From Nodosilinea sp. FACHB-131 (GTDB taxonomy: Bacteria; Cyanobacteriota; Cyanobacteriia; Phormidesmidales; Phormidesmidaceae): DNA of 64,000 nt. This document shows, in pieces, positions 45,325 to 55,600 of this stretch (position 1 is the stretch's first letter; the number at the start of each line of letters is the position of its first letter). The notes under the pieces are model-generated. The model was not told the origin of the DNA and ran no database searches. It was given only the letters and a program-made list of their open reading frames with translations. The translations under genes were made by a program, and so were the position numbers. The DNA lies in contig NZ_JACJOF010000016.1 of assembly GCF_014695395.1 (NCBI RefSeq), positions 1 through 64,000 of the forward strand, written 5' to 3'.

Positions 45325-46269
45325 GTGCACCACGCTCTCACCCTGGCCGATTTTGCCGTTATCTATTCGCCCGATTTTTTGGCCCACGATACTGGCAGTT
45401 TCCATCCTGAAAATGCGGGTCGATTGAAAGCGATTGTGGCTGTTTTAGAGACAGCCGCCTGGGCCGACCACCTCGACTGGCGCGAGCCCACCCCAGTGAA
45501 CCAGCGGGATGTGGATACCCTGATTGCCCAGATTCATAACCCCCGCTATGTCACGGCCCTGCGGGAAATTGCTCACTCGGGCGGTGGCTATATCGACGGC
45601 GATACCGTGGTATCTGAGACTAGCTACGCTGTGGCGCGGTTGGCGGTAAGCGCCTGGCTCGATGGCGTCGACTACGTGCTTGAAACAGGGCACTCGGCCT
45701 TTGTACTGGCGCGGCCACCAGGGCATCATGCAGTACGCGATCGCGGTATGGGCTTTTGTCTGTTCTCCAATGCGGCGATCGCGGCCCGCTATGCTTTAGA
45801 CCAACCTGCGATTGATCGCGTTGCTATCCTCGATTGGGATGTGCACCACGGCAACGGCACCCAAGCTTTGGTGGAGGAGAACAAGGCGATCGCCTACTGC
45901 TCTCTCCATCAGCTTCCCGCTTACCCCGGCACGGGCCACAGCAGCGAAACCGGTTTTCACCAAAACGTTTTGAACTTACCCATGCCCCCCGGCAGTGCCA
46001 GCGACGACTATCAGGTGAAGTTTGACCAAAAGGTGATTCCCTTCCTCAAGTCCTTCGCCCCCGACTTGCTCATCGTCAGTGCTGGGTATGACGCTAACGC
46101 CGCTGACCCCCTAGCCGGTGTTAACCTCTCCCCCAAAGACTTTGGCATCTTTACCCGCCAGTGCCTAAACGTCACCGACAAAATTTTGTTTGGCCTTGAA
46201 GGTGGCTATGACTACAACGCGCTTAGCGAGTCGGTGCTGGCTACCATTAGCGCCCGATTGGGATTGTAG
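45325..46269 (+). CDS. Histone deacetylase family (acetylpolyamine/acetoin-type) hydrolase
   Basis: A 314-residue zinc-dependent deacetylase-fold enzyme. Active-site pieces are [20 protein letters not shown] (His-His charge relay), [11 protein letters not shown] (zinc Asp and His), [22 protein letters not shown] (second zinc Asp) and [11 protein letters not shown]. All are intact. Bacterial relatives act on small acetylated amines or unknown proteins. The start is GTG at 45325. Divergent from gyrA across about 250 bases. Confidence 0.95.
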   Translation: MHHALTLADFAVIYSPDFLAHDTGSFHPENAGRLKAIVAVLETAAWADHLDWREPTPVNQRDVDTLIAQIHNPRYVTALREIAHSGGGYIDGDTVVSETSYAVARLAVSAWLDGVDYVLETGHSAFVLARPPGHHAVRDRGMGFCLFSNAAIAARYALDQPAIDRVAILDWDVHHGNGTQALVEENKAIAYCSLHQLPAYPGTGHSSETGFHQNVLNLPMPPGSASDDYQVKFDQKVIPFLKSFAPDLLIVSAGYDANAADPLAGVNLSPKDFGIFTRQCLNVTDKILFGLEGGYDYNALSESVLATISARLGL

Positions 46270-46996
46270 GGCTTTTGAATAACTAGCTAGCCACAAAACA
46301 TGCTGCGGACTTCTACCTAGTCAAGAGTGACTATCTTTTACTCGCAATCCTGCTTCTCCTATTATGGCTGATATTTTCTTTTCTCTTCAGGGTCGGTAAG
46401 TGTATACACTGATTAATTTTTGTTTATAAACAGTTTAAGTAATGGCAATGGGAAATCTACTCATGATTCCTGATTGCAATAACAAAAATAAGTAGCTAGA
46501 AATTGCTTAGGCTTCATAAAGCTTTTATCTGCCGAAGTAGAAATATAAATGAACTGTCTGTTTCTCATGTAAGCAGTTTGGCCGAAGCTTTGGCAGTGCA
46601 TATTCAGTATTGTCAGGCATATTTCATAAAGCGATTTTTAGCAAAACTCGATTAGGAGATTCCTCTCTTCAGCTGAGGTAACTTTGTACATCAATTCTTT
46701 TCAAAGTAACTAGCGCTTTTCTGCAACACTTCTAGCTGCCATCCTTTTTAAGCATTAAAAATTTCTCTTTGAGCCAAAGCTGAGATTTAAAAAATGTCTT
46801 GAAGTTCAAACTACTAATCTAATCTCATCAGCAAAACTAAAATAGTGATCTGTGTCACGATACGTGAAATTCTCAACTATTTTTTGAGATTGATGCTATC
46901 AACGCTTTGTTTTGGGTACTTTCTAGGTACGAGCTTTTGGGTAGATCTCTTTTGACGTATTTCCTTCACAGCACCTATTTCATTCAATAAATACTC
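46270..46996. other. AT-rich intergenic region at the left edge of the sugar island
   Basis: About 730 bases, markedly AT-richer than the sequence to its left, with stop codons in all frames. It probably holds the promoter of the sugar operon. A perfect palindrome, tcacg-ata-cgtga, lies at 46855-46867, about 140 bases before the first gene. No insertion sequence or tRNA is visible at the boundary. Confidence 0.6.
46855..46867. promoter_or_regulatory. Palindrome, candidate operator upstream of the sugar operon
   Basis: tcacg and cgtga flank the spacer ata. It resembles a compact regulator half-site pair. There is no evidence for the protein that binds it. Confidence 0.3.
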
Positions 46997-47011
46997 GTGA
47001 ATTTACACAAA

Positions 47012-48172
47012 ATGATATCTCTACCTCAAGAGCAAGCAATTAAAAATATCCCTTTCAGCAAGCTGAGCACCAATGGAGAAGAGCTTCTCCATATTAAAGA
47101 GGCAATTCTCAGTGGTTGTATCATAGGGGACGGCCAATACACAAAACTGTGCCAAACATGGCTAAAAGAGCATATCGGTGCAGAGAAAGTGTTGCTAACT
47201 CATTCATGCACAGCAGCCCTAGAGATGGCTTTTATTCTGGCTGGTATTGAACCAGGTGATGAAGTAATCATGCCATCTTACACATTTGTTTCCACTGCCA
47301 ATGCTGTCGTTCTTAGGGGAGGTGTGCCAGTCTTTGTTGATATTCGACCAGATACTCTGAACTTGGACGAAACTAAGCTTGAGGCTGCAATCACAACTAG
47401 GACAAAAGCGATCGCGCCTGTACATTATGCTGGTTTAAGTTGTGAAATGAACTTGATCCTAAAACTAGCTGATCAGTACGGGCTTCAAGTCGTTGAGGAT
47501 GCGGCCCAAGGGATCTGTTCTAAATATAATAATCAGCCAGTTGGAAGCTTTGGAAACATGGCTGCCTTTAGCTTTCATGGCACAAAAAATATTGTGTCAG
47601 GGGAAGGGGGAGCACTAGTCGTCAATGATTCTTCGCTAGTAGAGCGAGCGGAAATAATTTGGGAGAAGGGTACTAATCGCAGTCAGTTTTTTCGAGGTGA
47701 TGTGGACAAATACACATGGGTCGATATTGGTTCTTCTTATCTGCCTAGCGACATTCTTGCCGCCTTTTTGTGGTCACAACTTCAACATGCTGATAGCATC
47801 ATTCAGCGCCGGTTAGCTATCTGGAACCGATACCACCACGCTTTCGAAGCGCTTGAGAAGGACTACAAGGTACGGCGTCCTACCGTTCCTCAGTTGTGTC
47901 AGCATAATGCCCATATCTACTATCTCCTAGTAGATAGTTTAGAAACTCGTTCTAAAATCCTTACCAACCTAAAACGCTATGGTGTGCAGGCGACCTTCCA
48001 TTATGTTCCCTTGCATAGCGCTCCAGCAGGACAGAAGTACGGTCGGCAATCAGGTGAGTTAACAGTTACGGAGGATATTTGCGATCGCATCGTGCGACTG
48101 CCTCTCTTCGCCGATATGACCTTTGAAGAAGCAGACTCCATTATTTCCTTAGTTCATCAAACGTTGCTTTGA
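47012..48172 (+). CDS. wecE: dTDP-4-amino-4,6-dideoxygalactose transaminase (WecE/RffA type)
   Basis: A PLP aminotransferase of the DegT/DnrJ/EryC1 family that converts dTDP-4-dehydro-6-deoxyglucose to dTDP-4-amino-4,6-dideoxygalactose. About 386 residues. The match to WecE is close: LLTHSCTAALEMAFILAGIE, VIMPSYTFVSTANAVVLRGG, FVDIRPDTLNLDETKLEAAI, and TNRSQFFRGDVDKYTWVDIG. The PLP lysine is Lys192 in SFHGTKNIVSGEGG. The frame has a GTG at 46997 and ATG at 47012; the latter is used. First gene of the island and the step that consumes the RfbB product made by the third gene. Confidence 0.9.
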   Translation: MISLPQEQAIKNIPFSKLSTNGEELLHIKEAILSGCIIGDGQYTKLCQTWLKEHIGAEKVLLTHSCTAALEMAFILAGIEPGDEVIMPSYTFVSTANAVVLRGGVPVFVDIRPDTLNLDETKLEAAITTRTKAIAPVHYAGLSCEMNLILKLADQYGLQVVEDAAQGICSKYNNQPVGSFGNMAAFSFHGTKNIVSGEGGALVVNDSSLVERAEIIWEKGTNRSQFFRGDVDKYTWVDIGSSYLPSDILAAFLWSQLQHADSIIQRRLAIWNRYHHAFEALEKDYKVRRPTVPQLCQHNAHIYYLLVDSLETRSKILTNLKRYGVQATFHYVPLHSAPAGQKYGRQSGELTVTEDICDRIVRLPLFADMTFEEADSIISLVHQTLL

Positions 48173-48238
48173 AAGCTATAAAGCTAACTTAGCACTGCAT
48201 GAAAACCCTTTAAATTTTTTTAAGAGAGTGATTTTTAG

Positions 48239-49450
48239 ATGCGACTTTTAATCGTTAACTTTGCAGGAGATATTCGCACGGATTTTCACCGCCTTGCTTC
48301 TGGAGGTGACGAAACTTATTACGCTCAAAAGTATTCTCTTGAGGCCTACGCAGGGCTTAAAAAGTATGCAGATAAAGTTGCAACCCTCGTTTATATAACG
48401 CAAGAAGCCTATAACGTGGTATTACCTAACGGTGTTCAAACAATTGGCTGCGGGTTTCATGAGCACCACGATATTGACGTCAAAACAATAATTCAGCTTA
48501 TTGAAGAGTATAATCCAACTCATCTAATCCTGTCTCTATTTGATACGGACGTTTTGAACTGGGCCGTTAGTCATAATATCCCAACACTTACGACATTCCT
48601 TGGAACAGCTCCTACCCGAAATACCAGTGTTCTGCACAGAGCAGTCCGTAGAATCAAAAATCAGAAAATTGTCATGCTGTTGAACAAACCCGTTATTCAG
48701 TGGATTGGCAGCTATGGCATTAATTCATCGCGCAGACTCCAGCGATTAGGAGTCAGGCCGGAAAAAATTATCCCTTGGGACTTTTTGGTTGATTCTGATC
48801 CTGGAAGCTTTTCACCTAAGCCGTTGTCTTTTAATAGAAAAAACTGGAATTTATGCTACGTCGGCAATATCTGCGAAAGCAAAGGGGTTGGTGATTTACT
48901 TAAAGCAGTTAAGAGATTGAAAGAAAAGTCCCTACCTATCCATCTTGATATAGTAGGTTCGGATCATTCAAACTTTGCTAAAGACCTTATTTCAAAACTT
49001 GGTATACAAGACTGTGTGAATTTGTTGGGTTTTGTTCCCAACCATACGGTTGAGCCTTTGATGAACCAAGCTGATTTAGTCATTGTTCCCAGTCACCATA
49101 CATATCCGGAAGGATTTCCTTTGGTTATTCATCATGCATTAAGGGCTTGTACTCCTATCGTTGCCTCTGATCATCCAATGTTTGAAGGGTACCTACAGCA
49201 TGGTGTCAACGCTATGATTTTTCCTGAAGGTAATGTTCCAGCGTTGTCAAGCTGTATTGAGGAGGTGTTGACCAACGCGGAACTCTATGAACGTATTTCT
49301 AAGAATTCTCACGAGACTTGGCATCAACTGCGCTTGCCTGTGAAATGGGCTGATTTAGCTAATCAATGGCTTAGTCAAACTCCGAGTACTCAACAATGGC
49401 TAGCTAGCCACAGTTTGGCTAAGATTAACAAGCAGATGGCAATAGTATGA
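48239..49450 (+). CDS. Family 4 glycosyltransferase
   Basis: A 403-residue GT-B transferase. The C-terminal donor domain shows WNLCYVGNICESKGVGDLLK, then a Rossmann segment HLDIVGSDHSNFAKDLISKL and EGFPLVIHHALRACTPIVAS. The usual Glu-x7-Glu pair is here Glu...His-His-Ala-Leu, a departure at the second Glu. The N-terminal half has no close match. It sits between wecE and rfbB and is the best candidate for transferring the amino sugar they make (inference). Confidence 0.8.
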   Translation: MRLLIVNFAGDIRTDFHRLASGGDETYYAQKYSLEAYAGLKKYADKVATLVYITQEAYNVVLPNGVQTIGCGFHEHHDIDVKTIIQLIEEYNPTHLILSLFDTDVLNWAVSHNIPTLTTFLGTAPTRNTSVLHRAVRRIKNQKIVMLLNKPVIQWIGSYGINSSRRLQRLGVRPEKIIPWDFLVDSDPGSFSPKPLSFNRKNWNLCYVGNICESKGVGDLLKAVKRLKEKSLPIHLDIVGSDHSNFAKDLISKLGIQDCVNLLGFVPNHTVEPLMNQADLVIVPSHHTYPEGFPLVIHHALRACTPIVASDHPMFEGYLQHGVNAMIFPEGNVPALSSCIEEVLTNAELYERISKNSHETWHQLRLPVKWADLANQWLSQTPSTQQWLASHSLAKINKQMAIV

Positions 49451-49563
49451 TTTTGGCGATGTCGTAACTGCTTTGAGCAGATCAGTCTTCAGCGTAGTAT
49501 AGGCGATCGCGTCCTCTTTCAAATCTTTAAAATCCCTTGTTCTTTAATGCTAGTGAATAGCGT

Positions 49564-50640
49564 ATGAAAACTTTCTTAGTTACTGGTGGATGTGGTTTTA
49601 TTGGTTCTAACTTTGTTCTTAAAGCCCGACAAGAACAATGGGCTAACATTATCAATTTAGATCAGCTAACCTATGCTAGTAATCCAAATAGCCTGGACGG
49701 CTTGAAGAATGATCCGGGCTACCAGTTTATTCACGGAGATATTGGCAATCTTGAATTGGTTTCCAGTATTCTGCTTCGTTATCGTCCTGACGCCATTTTG
49801 AATTTTGCTGCAGAGAGCCACGTTGATCGCTCTATCGTTGGGCCTGAAGCGTTCATTCAGACTAATATTCTAGGCACTTTTCGACTACTAGAAGCTACTC
49901 GCAGCTATTGGAATGAACTGTCGCTAGAGAGCCAGAGAGCGTTTCGTTTCCTCCACGTTTCCACCGATGAGGTTTATGGTTCTCTTGGCCCTGAAGATGC
50001 ACCTTTTTGTGAAACTACTCCCTACGCACCTAATAGTCCTTACTCCGCGAGTAAAGCAGCATCGGATCATTTAGTTCGAGCTTATCACCACACCTATGGG
50101 CTACCTACCCTTACCACTAACTGCTCGAATAACTATGGCCCCCATCAGTTTCCAGAAAAGCTAATTCCTCTGACTATTCTTAATGCTCTTAAGGGTAAAC
50201 CACTGCCGATTTATGGAAATGGCCAAAATATTAGGGATTGGCTTTATGTTGAAGACCACTGTGATGCGATTCATCAAGTTATTCAACAAGGAACTGTAGG
50301 TGAAACCTATAACATTGGTGGTCTCAATGAGAAAACTAATCTTTCCGTAGTTGAATCCATCTGCACTTTGCTAGATGAGCTGGCACCCAAAGCTAATATT
50401 AAACATGCTTCATTGATTACTTTTGTCAAAGATCGCCCTGGACATGACAAGCGCTATGCCATTGACTGTAAAAAAATTCATGCTGAATTAGGTTGGGGGC
50501 CCAAAGAGAGCTTTGATAGTGGTCTGTTAAAGACCATTAAATGGTATCTCGAGAACATTGACTGGGTTAAACAAGTGCAATCCGATGATTACCATAACTG
50601 GATTCACAAGAACTATTTCAGTCGGTTGGTTAAAAACTAA
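49564..50640 (+). CDS. rfbB: dTDP-glucose 4,6-dehydratase
   Basis: RfbB makes dTDP-4-dehydro-6-deoxy-D-glucose. The 358-residue SDR protein begins [18 protein letters not shown] (NAD loop), has [31 protein letters not shown] (Asp-Glu acid-base pair) and the Tyr-x3-Lys in [20 protein letters not shown]. All catalytic residues are present. ATG at 49564. Product feeds RmlC/D or WecE; only WecE is here. Confidence 0.97.
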   Translation: MKTFLVTGGCGFIGSNFVLKARQEQWANIINLDQLTYASNPNSLDGLKNDPGYQFIHGDIGNLELVSSILLRYRPDAILNFAAESHVDRSIVGPEAFIQTNILGTFRLLEATRSYWNELSLESQRAFRFLHVSTDEVYGSLGPEDAPFCETTPYAPNSPYSASKAASDHLVRAYHHTYGLPTLTTNCSNNYGPHQFPEKLIPLTILNALKGKPLPIYGNGQNIRDWLYVEDHCDAIHQVIQQGTVGETYNIGGLNEKTNLSVVESICTLLDELAPKANIKHASLITFVKDRPGHDKRYAIDCKKIHAELGWGPKESFDSGLLKTIKWYLENIDWVKQVQSDDYHNWIHKNYFSRLVKN

Positions 50641-50697
50641 CAGAAATTCTGACAAAAACTTCCATCAATAATCTTATAAACTTTTGGAGTACTTCTT

Positions 50698-51612
50698 ATG
50701 AAGGGTATCATCCTGGCTGGTGGAACTGGAACTCGTCTCTACCCCCTCACGCTGACTGTAAATAAGCAGCTTATGCCTGTTTATAACAAGCCGATGATTT
50801 ATTATCCTTTATCGGTGCTGATGCTAGCTGGCATTCGAGAAATTCTGGTGATTTCTACCCCTGGCTCGCTACCTTTGTTTCAACAGTTATTTGGTGATGG
50901 TAGTCAATGGGGTTTGCAGTTTAGCTATATGGAGCAACCCTATCCCGGAGGCGTTGCCGAAGCTTTCATCCTTGGTCGCTCATTTCTAGATGGTGAGCCA
51001 GCTTGTTTGGTTTTGGGCGACAACATTCTCTACGGCGATGGCTTGGGAGGTCTGCTGCAGCAGGCCGCTCGACTGCAACAGGGAGCTTTAATCTTTGGGT
51101 ACCAGGTTGCGAATCCACAGCACTATGGTGTAATTGAGTTTGACCAAGGTGGGCGAGTGCTTGGCTTTGAAGAAAAACCTCAGTTTCCCAAATCGCCTTA
51201 TGCTATCCCGGGTATCTATTTCTATGACTCTCAAGCCTGCGATCTAGCGGCTACGCTAACGCCTTCTGCACGGGGAGAGCTAGAGATTACTGACCTAAAC
51301 CGTTGTTATCTTGAACAGGGAGAGCTTCAGGTTGAGCTATTGGGCCGAGGTTACGCGTGGTTAGATACTGGCACTCATGAATCTCTTCACCAAGCGTCTA
51401 GTTTTATTCAAACCTTAGAGGAACGCCAGGGCCTAAAGATTGCTTGTGTGGAGGAAATTGCCTATCAGAAGGGCTATATTTCTGGCGAACAGCTCTATCG
51501 CTTGGCGAAACCACTGACCAAAAGCGATTATGGTGCCTACCTCATGCAGTTGATAGACGACAACTCGTATTATTCTATCTCGGCGAAAGTGCCTGCTTTA
51601 GAAACCGTCTAA
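50698..51612 (+). CDS. rfbA: Glucose-1-phosphate thymidylyltransferase
   Basis: RfbA joins glucose-1-phosphate and dTTP to dTDP-glucose, the first step of the route. The 304-residue chain has [20 protein letters not shown] (nucleotide loop), [30 protein letters not shown] (metal Asp) and [10 protein letters not shown]. Length is typical. A 57-base gap follows rfbB. Confidence 0.97.
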   Translation: MKGIILAGGTGTRLYPLTLTVNKQLMPVYNKPMIYYPLSVLMLAGIREILVISTPGSLPLFQQLFGDGSQWGLQFSYMEQPYPGGVAEAFILGRSFLDGEPACLVLGDNILYGDGLGGLLQQAARLQQGALIFGYQVANPQHYGVIEFDQGGRVLGFEEKPQFPKSPYAIPGIYFYDSQACDLAATLTPSARGELEITDLNRCYLEQGELQVELLGRGYAWLDTGTHESLHQASSFIQTLEERQGLKIACVEEIAYQKGYISGEQLYRLAKPLTKSDYGAYLMQLIDDNSYYSISAKVPALETV

Positions 51613-51777
51613 CATGACGGCGACTGATGCGGTGAGCAAAATTGCTTATAAGCCGTCTATTCACTCCTTCTCTGAAGGAAGATTTCTTTTTGAAGATAGA
51701 TTCAAAAACCTAGAATAGCTACAGTTCTAATTTTTAGTTTGCATAGCCTGTCAAAAGTTGAATTAACGCCGCTCAGC

Positions 51778-52155
51778 TCACCTAAATAGCAGCACTGGAA
51801 CTTGACTGTTTTTCAGTAGTTGAGTTATAGTGCTGCCAATAGCTGCGTGAAGAATTTGACGATGACTATGGGCACCTATCAGTAATAGGCTAATGCTTTG
51901 CTCTTGAATGTACTGAGAAATCAACTTTTCGGGTTCCCCAACAAGAATATTTATCACGGGCTCAATGCCAGCTTGGTGTAGCAGCGACACTGCTTCGGCC
52001 ATGCACTCGGTCGTGGTGATGTCTGACTCAGCCTTGGAAACCATCAGCAGATGAATTCCAAGAAAGTGGAGACTGGGAATGTTAGCCAAAAAGGTGAGCA
52101 TGCGCTTTCCAGTAGGGCTGCCGTCGTAGGTTATTAACAGCCGTTCTACAGGCAC
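51778..52155 (-). CDS. Universal stress protein (UspA), short
   Basis: A 125-residue UspA domain: LLITYDGSPTGKRMLTFL at the start and a GxHSHRQILH...TQLLKNSQVPVLLF end, with the ATP-type loop in LLLIGAHSHRQILHAAIGST. Start is GTG at 52153-52155, with AGGA just upstream. It is the last gene of the SulP-Usp-Usp operon, six bases after the previous gene. Confidence 0.92.
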   Translation of the reverse strand: MPVERLLITYDGSPTGKRMLTFLANIPSLHFLGIHLLMVSKAESDITTTECMAEAVSLLHQAGIEPVINILVGEPEKLISQYIQEQSISLLLIGAHSHRQILHAAIGSTITQLLKNSQVPVLLFR

Positions 52156-52161
52156 AAATTC

Positions 52162-52641
52162 CTAGGGTGTGACTAAGCAGGGTTTAGTGCTGCTGCGCAC
52201 GATGCGATCGACATTGGTGCCTAGATGTTCTGGGGTAAAGTTTGCTGATTCCCCTTGCTTACCAATCACAATTAGTTCAGCGTCGGCTTCTAAGCTTTCT
52301 AAGCAGTCAACTAAAAAACCGGTTTTATGGAGTAGCTGTACTGACTTAATCCCATGGTTGGTGAGGGTCCGTTCGGCATTGGCCAGAATTAGTTTGGCCT
52401 GTTGGTGATTGCGCTTGGCCTGTTCGTGTTCTACTTCTACTAGCTTTTTAAGTAAGCTGTCTGAAGCTCCCAGGCCAATACTGCCGCTGAGATCAGTGGT
52501 TTCTGCGATGACTTCGCCTCGACTGTCGCTAACATATAGGACGTCTATGCTGGCTCCTAATTGATTGGCAAACCAGGCTCCGTAGTGATAGCTGCTCTGG
52601 GCAAACAGGGAGCCGTCTGTACACAGTAGGAGGCGCTTCAT
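52162..52641 (-). CDS. Universal stress protein (UspA)
   Basis: A 159-residue UspA-domain protein: [20 protein letters not shown], a helix-rich middle, and ELIVIGKQGESANFTPEHLG with a nucleotide loop, then VRSSTKPCLV. Its ATG overlaps the SulP stop (ATGA). Usp proteins bound to SulP carriers are seen in other bacteria, so it may regulate the transporter or sense energy state (inference). Confidence 0.93.
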   Translation of the reverse strand: MKRLLLCTDGSLFAQSSYHYGAWFANQLGASIDVLYVSDSRGEVIAETTDLSGSIGLGASDSLLKKLVEVEHEQAKRNHQQAKLILANAERTLTNHGIKSVQLLHKTGFLVDCLESLEADAELIVIGKQGESANFTPEHLGTNVDRIVRSSTKPCLVTP

Positions 52642-54161
52642 AAATGGCTTTCGGGTTGCGATTTGAGTAGAGATTGATTGAGTTGATTATGGGGAGTTAG
52701 CTTTTCGAATAGGGTAGCGCTGGCCTCGTTTAGGCCTACCACCTCCACCTCCGCTCCGGTCCGGCGAAATTTGTTTGCCACTTTATCTAAGGCGGCCACA
52801 GCTCCTTGATCCCAGAGGTGAGCGTGGGTTAGGTCAATGGTGATGCGATCGACAAATTCATTAAAGTCAAAGGCTTCTACAAACTCATCGACAGACACGA
52901 AAAAAAGCTGCCCCGATACGCTATAGATTCTGTGGCTACTATCATCGTGCAGCACCTTGTCAACAAATACTAGCCGGGCAATTTTGCGCGAGAAAAATAC
53001 TGTGCTCATCACAATGCCTGTAGCTACCCCCAAGGCAAAGTTGCGGGTAAAAATGGTGACTAACATAGTGGTCAGCATTACCGCTGTTTCGCTGCGCGGA
53101 ATGCGCGCCATGTCGCGAAACGAAGCCCAACGAAAGGTGCCAATTGAAACCATAATCATTACTGCCACTAGGGCGGCCATGGGCATCTGACGCACCCAAC
53201 CACTGAGGGCGAGAATAGCAAACAGTAAAAACACTCCAGCGCACAGAGTAGACAATCGCCCTCGCCCGCCTGACTGTACGTTGATCACTGATTGGCCGAT
53301 CATGCCGCAGCCAGCCATGCCGCCGAAAAAGCTGGTGATGATATTGGCAATACCCTGTCCCTTAGCCTCCCGATTCTTGTCGCTTGACGTATCGGTTAGC
53401 TCATCTACAAGTGATGCGGTGAGAAACGAGGCTAACAAGCCTACTACTGCCATAGTTAGGGAGTAGGGCAGCACAATACGTAAGGTTTCGAGTGTAAACG
53501 GTACTTTGGGTAGGGCAAAAATGGGTAGGGTGGTGGGCAACTCGCCCATATCGCCTACGGTAGGCACTTCGATGCCTAGGGCAATTACTGCTGTGGTCAT
53601 TACAAACAGGGCGACTAGGGGCGAGGGCACTGCCTTAGTGAACCGAGGCAGGCCATAGATAATGACTAGAGAAAGGGCCGCGATCGCATACACTGCCGGC
53701 GGGACATTGGTGAGCTGGGGCAGCTGGGCCAAAAAAATTAGCACTGCTAAGGCGTTAATGTAGCCTACCATCACTGCCCGAGGCACATAGCGCATCTGGC
53801 GCCCCAGTTTCAGCACCCCAAAAATTACCTGGAAAATGCCGGTTAGGAGAGTAGCCGCCAACAGGTACTCTAGTCCCCAGTCCCGCACTAGATCAATCAT
53901 CAGCAGGGCCATAGCCCCAGTGGCAGCTGAGATTGACCCCGGGCGTCCACCTAGAAACGCAGTGGTGACCGCAATAACAAACGAGGTGTAAAGCCCTACC
54001 TTAGGGTCAACTCCAGCAATGATCGAAAACGCGATCGCCTCCGGTATCAGTGCCAGTCCTACCACTGCCCCGGCCATAATGTCTGCCTTGGGGTTAGATA
54101 GCCACTCTCGTCTCACATTGCGAGGTTTTGGTCGTTGAAGCTTAAGACTATGAATATTCAA
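52638..54161 (-). CDS. SulP family anion transporter with STAS domain
   Basis: A 507-residue inner-membrane carrier for sulfate, bicarbonate or related anions. Hydrophobic N-terminal two-thirds: [36 protein letters not shown] (SulP signature) and [20 protein letters not shown]. The C-terminal STAS domain is at about 405-490 ([21 protein letters not shown]). Relatives in cyanobacteria include the bicarbonate carrier BicA, but the sequence does not settle the substrate. The start is TTG at 54159-54161, six bases after a strong GGGGAGG ribosome site. Confidence 0.93.
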   Translation of the reverse strand: MNIHSLKLQRPKPRNVRREWLSNPKADIMAGAVVGLALIPEAIAFSIIAGVDPKVGLYTSFVIAVTTAFLGGRPGSISAATGAMALLMIDLVRDWGLEYLLAATLLTGIFQVIFGVLKLGRQMRYVPRAVMVGYINALAVLIFLAQLPQLTNVPPAVYAIAALSLVIIYGLPRFTKAVPSPLVALFVMTTAVIALGIEVPTVGDMGELPTTLPIFALPKVPFTLETLRIVLPYSLTMAVVGLLASFLTASLVDELTDTSSDKNREAKGQGIANIITSFFGGMAGCGMIGQSVINVQSGGRGRLSTLCAGVFLLFAILALSGWVRQMPMAALVAVMIMVSIGTFRWASFRDMARIPRSETAVMLTTMLVTIFTRNFALGVATGIVMSTVFFSRKIARLVFVDKVLHDDSSHRIYSVSGQLFFVSVDEFVEAFDFNEFVDRITIDLTHAHLWDQGAVAALDKVANKFRRTGAEVEVVGLNEASATLFEKLTPHNQLNQSLLKSQPESHL

Positions 54162-54897
54162 TTTGCCTCCCCATAACCCACATAATCATCAAATGCTTTA
54201 GGCCAAATGCCTGCCCAGAGCGCCGACGAACTGGACAACCCCTCGCGACTTCGTTTTGGGCGTTGGATTTTAAGCCGTCCTAGCAAACCTGAGCTAGCTA
54301 GACGACTCACAGTCAAAGTATCGAGACAAGACAACCAAAAGACCTGATAGCGAAATGTTGACCTTGCCAACAGATTTTGCACCGTACTGTTTTCCCGTAC
54401 TTATTAACGAACGAACCTACACTTACTCTTGCCTTTCAAAAGCTTGCCCTTCCTACAGAAATGCTCTACAGCGAATGGGCTGTCCGCCAACAATCTTGGG
54501 AAAAGGCCTAGAAGGCCTACAGCTAGCGGTGTGCGAATGATTAAGTAAGTCCTTAATCCATGCCCATGTAAGGTGAAATCTGAACCAATGTCCAGGCTCT
54601 AAACAAAATTCACACATTTATAAGGAAAAGCAACACCTAAGCATTAAAAAATGCGACCTTGCCCTAGTCCGCTTACCACAACTGCCTAGCTTTATGGAAA
54701 TTGTTTTGCACCGGAGTTAAGGGGGCGGCAGGCCACCGGCAAAACTGCAAGAACACCCATAGGTCACCAGGTCCAAAGGGTTTACAAGGCAGAATAAAGG
54801 GGCTATTGTTTTTATACCGATCGTCCAACATAAAATTTGCGGTGATGGGATAGGCTTTTGAAGCTGCTTAGAGGTAGGCCGCAGCGCCTGAGCGTGT
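54162..54897. other. Long intergenic region between SulP and TetR genes
   Basis: About 735 bases between divergent transcription units. Short open stretches exist on both strands but none has family resemblance, a ribosome site or a credible start. ttttat (54810-54815) and ataaaa (54830-54835) are inverted around accgatcg, a weak candidate operator 60 bases before tetR. Confidence 0.5.
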
Positions 54898-55488
54898 ATG
54901 CCCAAAATCGTTGACCATGACGAGTACCGCAGGGAGCTGTTGAACCAATGCTTTGATCTATTTGCTGAAAAGGGCTACGCTGCGCTGACCATGCGCCAAA
55001 TCGCTCAAGGCCTAGGGGTGTCAACAGGTACGCTTTATCACTACTTTCCCAGTAAAGAAGGGCTGTTTGAACAACTGGTGCGTGAAACTACGCTACAAGA
55101 CATTCAAAGCGCGATCGCCGTTGCGAGCCAAGAAAAGTGCGTCTTGGGCCGCGTAGAAGCCGCCCTAGAGTATGTCGCTCAAAACGAAGACTTCTTAAGA
55201 AAGAAGACGCTGATTTGGATTGAGTTTTATCAGCATCAGCACCGAGAGAGCGGTGTCCCAACCGATGTATTTCATGAGGTTTGGCAAGAGAGCGAGCAGC
55301 AGGTAGCTGCCCTGCTAGGACTAGACGATCCAAAGTTGGTAGGTTTTCTCAGCTGCGTAGTAGACGGCATTTTGCTGCACCGCATCTACGAACCGCAAAG
55401 CTGCTCGTTTCGTGACCATGCCCGTTTGCTAATTGACCTGTTAAAGCTCTACCTTACCGACGGAGGTTCGCTACGCTCGCTGAATTGA
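54898..55488 (+). CDS. TetR family transcriptional regulator
   Basis: A 196-residue regulator: an N-terminal helix-turn-helix (LTMRQIAQGLGVSTGTLYHY) with the FPSKEGLFEQLV end of the DNA-binding domain, and an all-helical ligand domain with no named subfamily. It lies 112 bases before the RND efflux pair on the same strand, the classic AcrR-type layout in which the regulator represses itself and the pump. Confidence 0.93.
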   Translation: MPKIVDHDEYRRELLNQCFDLFAEKGYAALTMRQIAQGLGVSTGTLYHYFPSKEGLFEQLVRETTLQDIQSAIAVASQEKCVLGRVEAALEYVAQNEDFLRKKTLIWIEFYQHQHRESGVPTDVFHEVWQESEQQVAALLGLDDPKLVGFLSCVVDGILLHRIYEPQSCSFRDHARLLIDLLKLYLTDGGSLRSLN

Positions 55489-55600
55489 GCAACCCTGATT
55501 TTTCGACACATTGGAGAGGGCGGGACGTCGTCTGTGAGCCCAAGCGGTGACGACGCCATGACTCCAAGTTCTCTGAATTACTATTAAGCAATGGCATCCG

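Noticed and set aside
54158-54382. 74-codon minus-strand frame overlapping the SulP start
   Set aside because: Its stop overlaps the SulP TTG in a coupled-looking way, but the sequence has no resemblance to any protein and no ribosome site of its own.
54355-54540. 61-codon plus-strand frame in the SulP-TetR gap
   Set aside because: No ribosome site, no family resemblance, composition unlike neighbouring genes.
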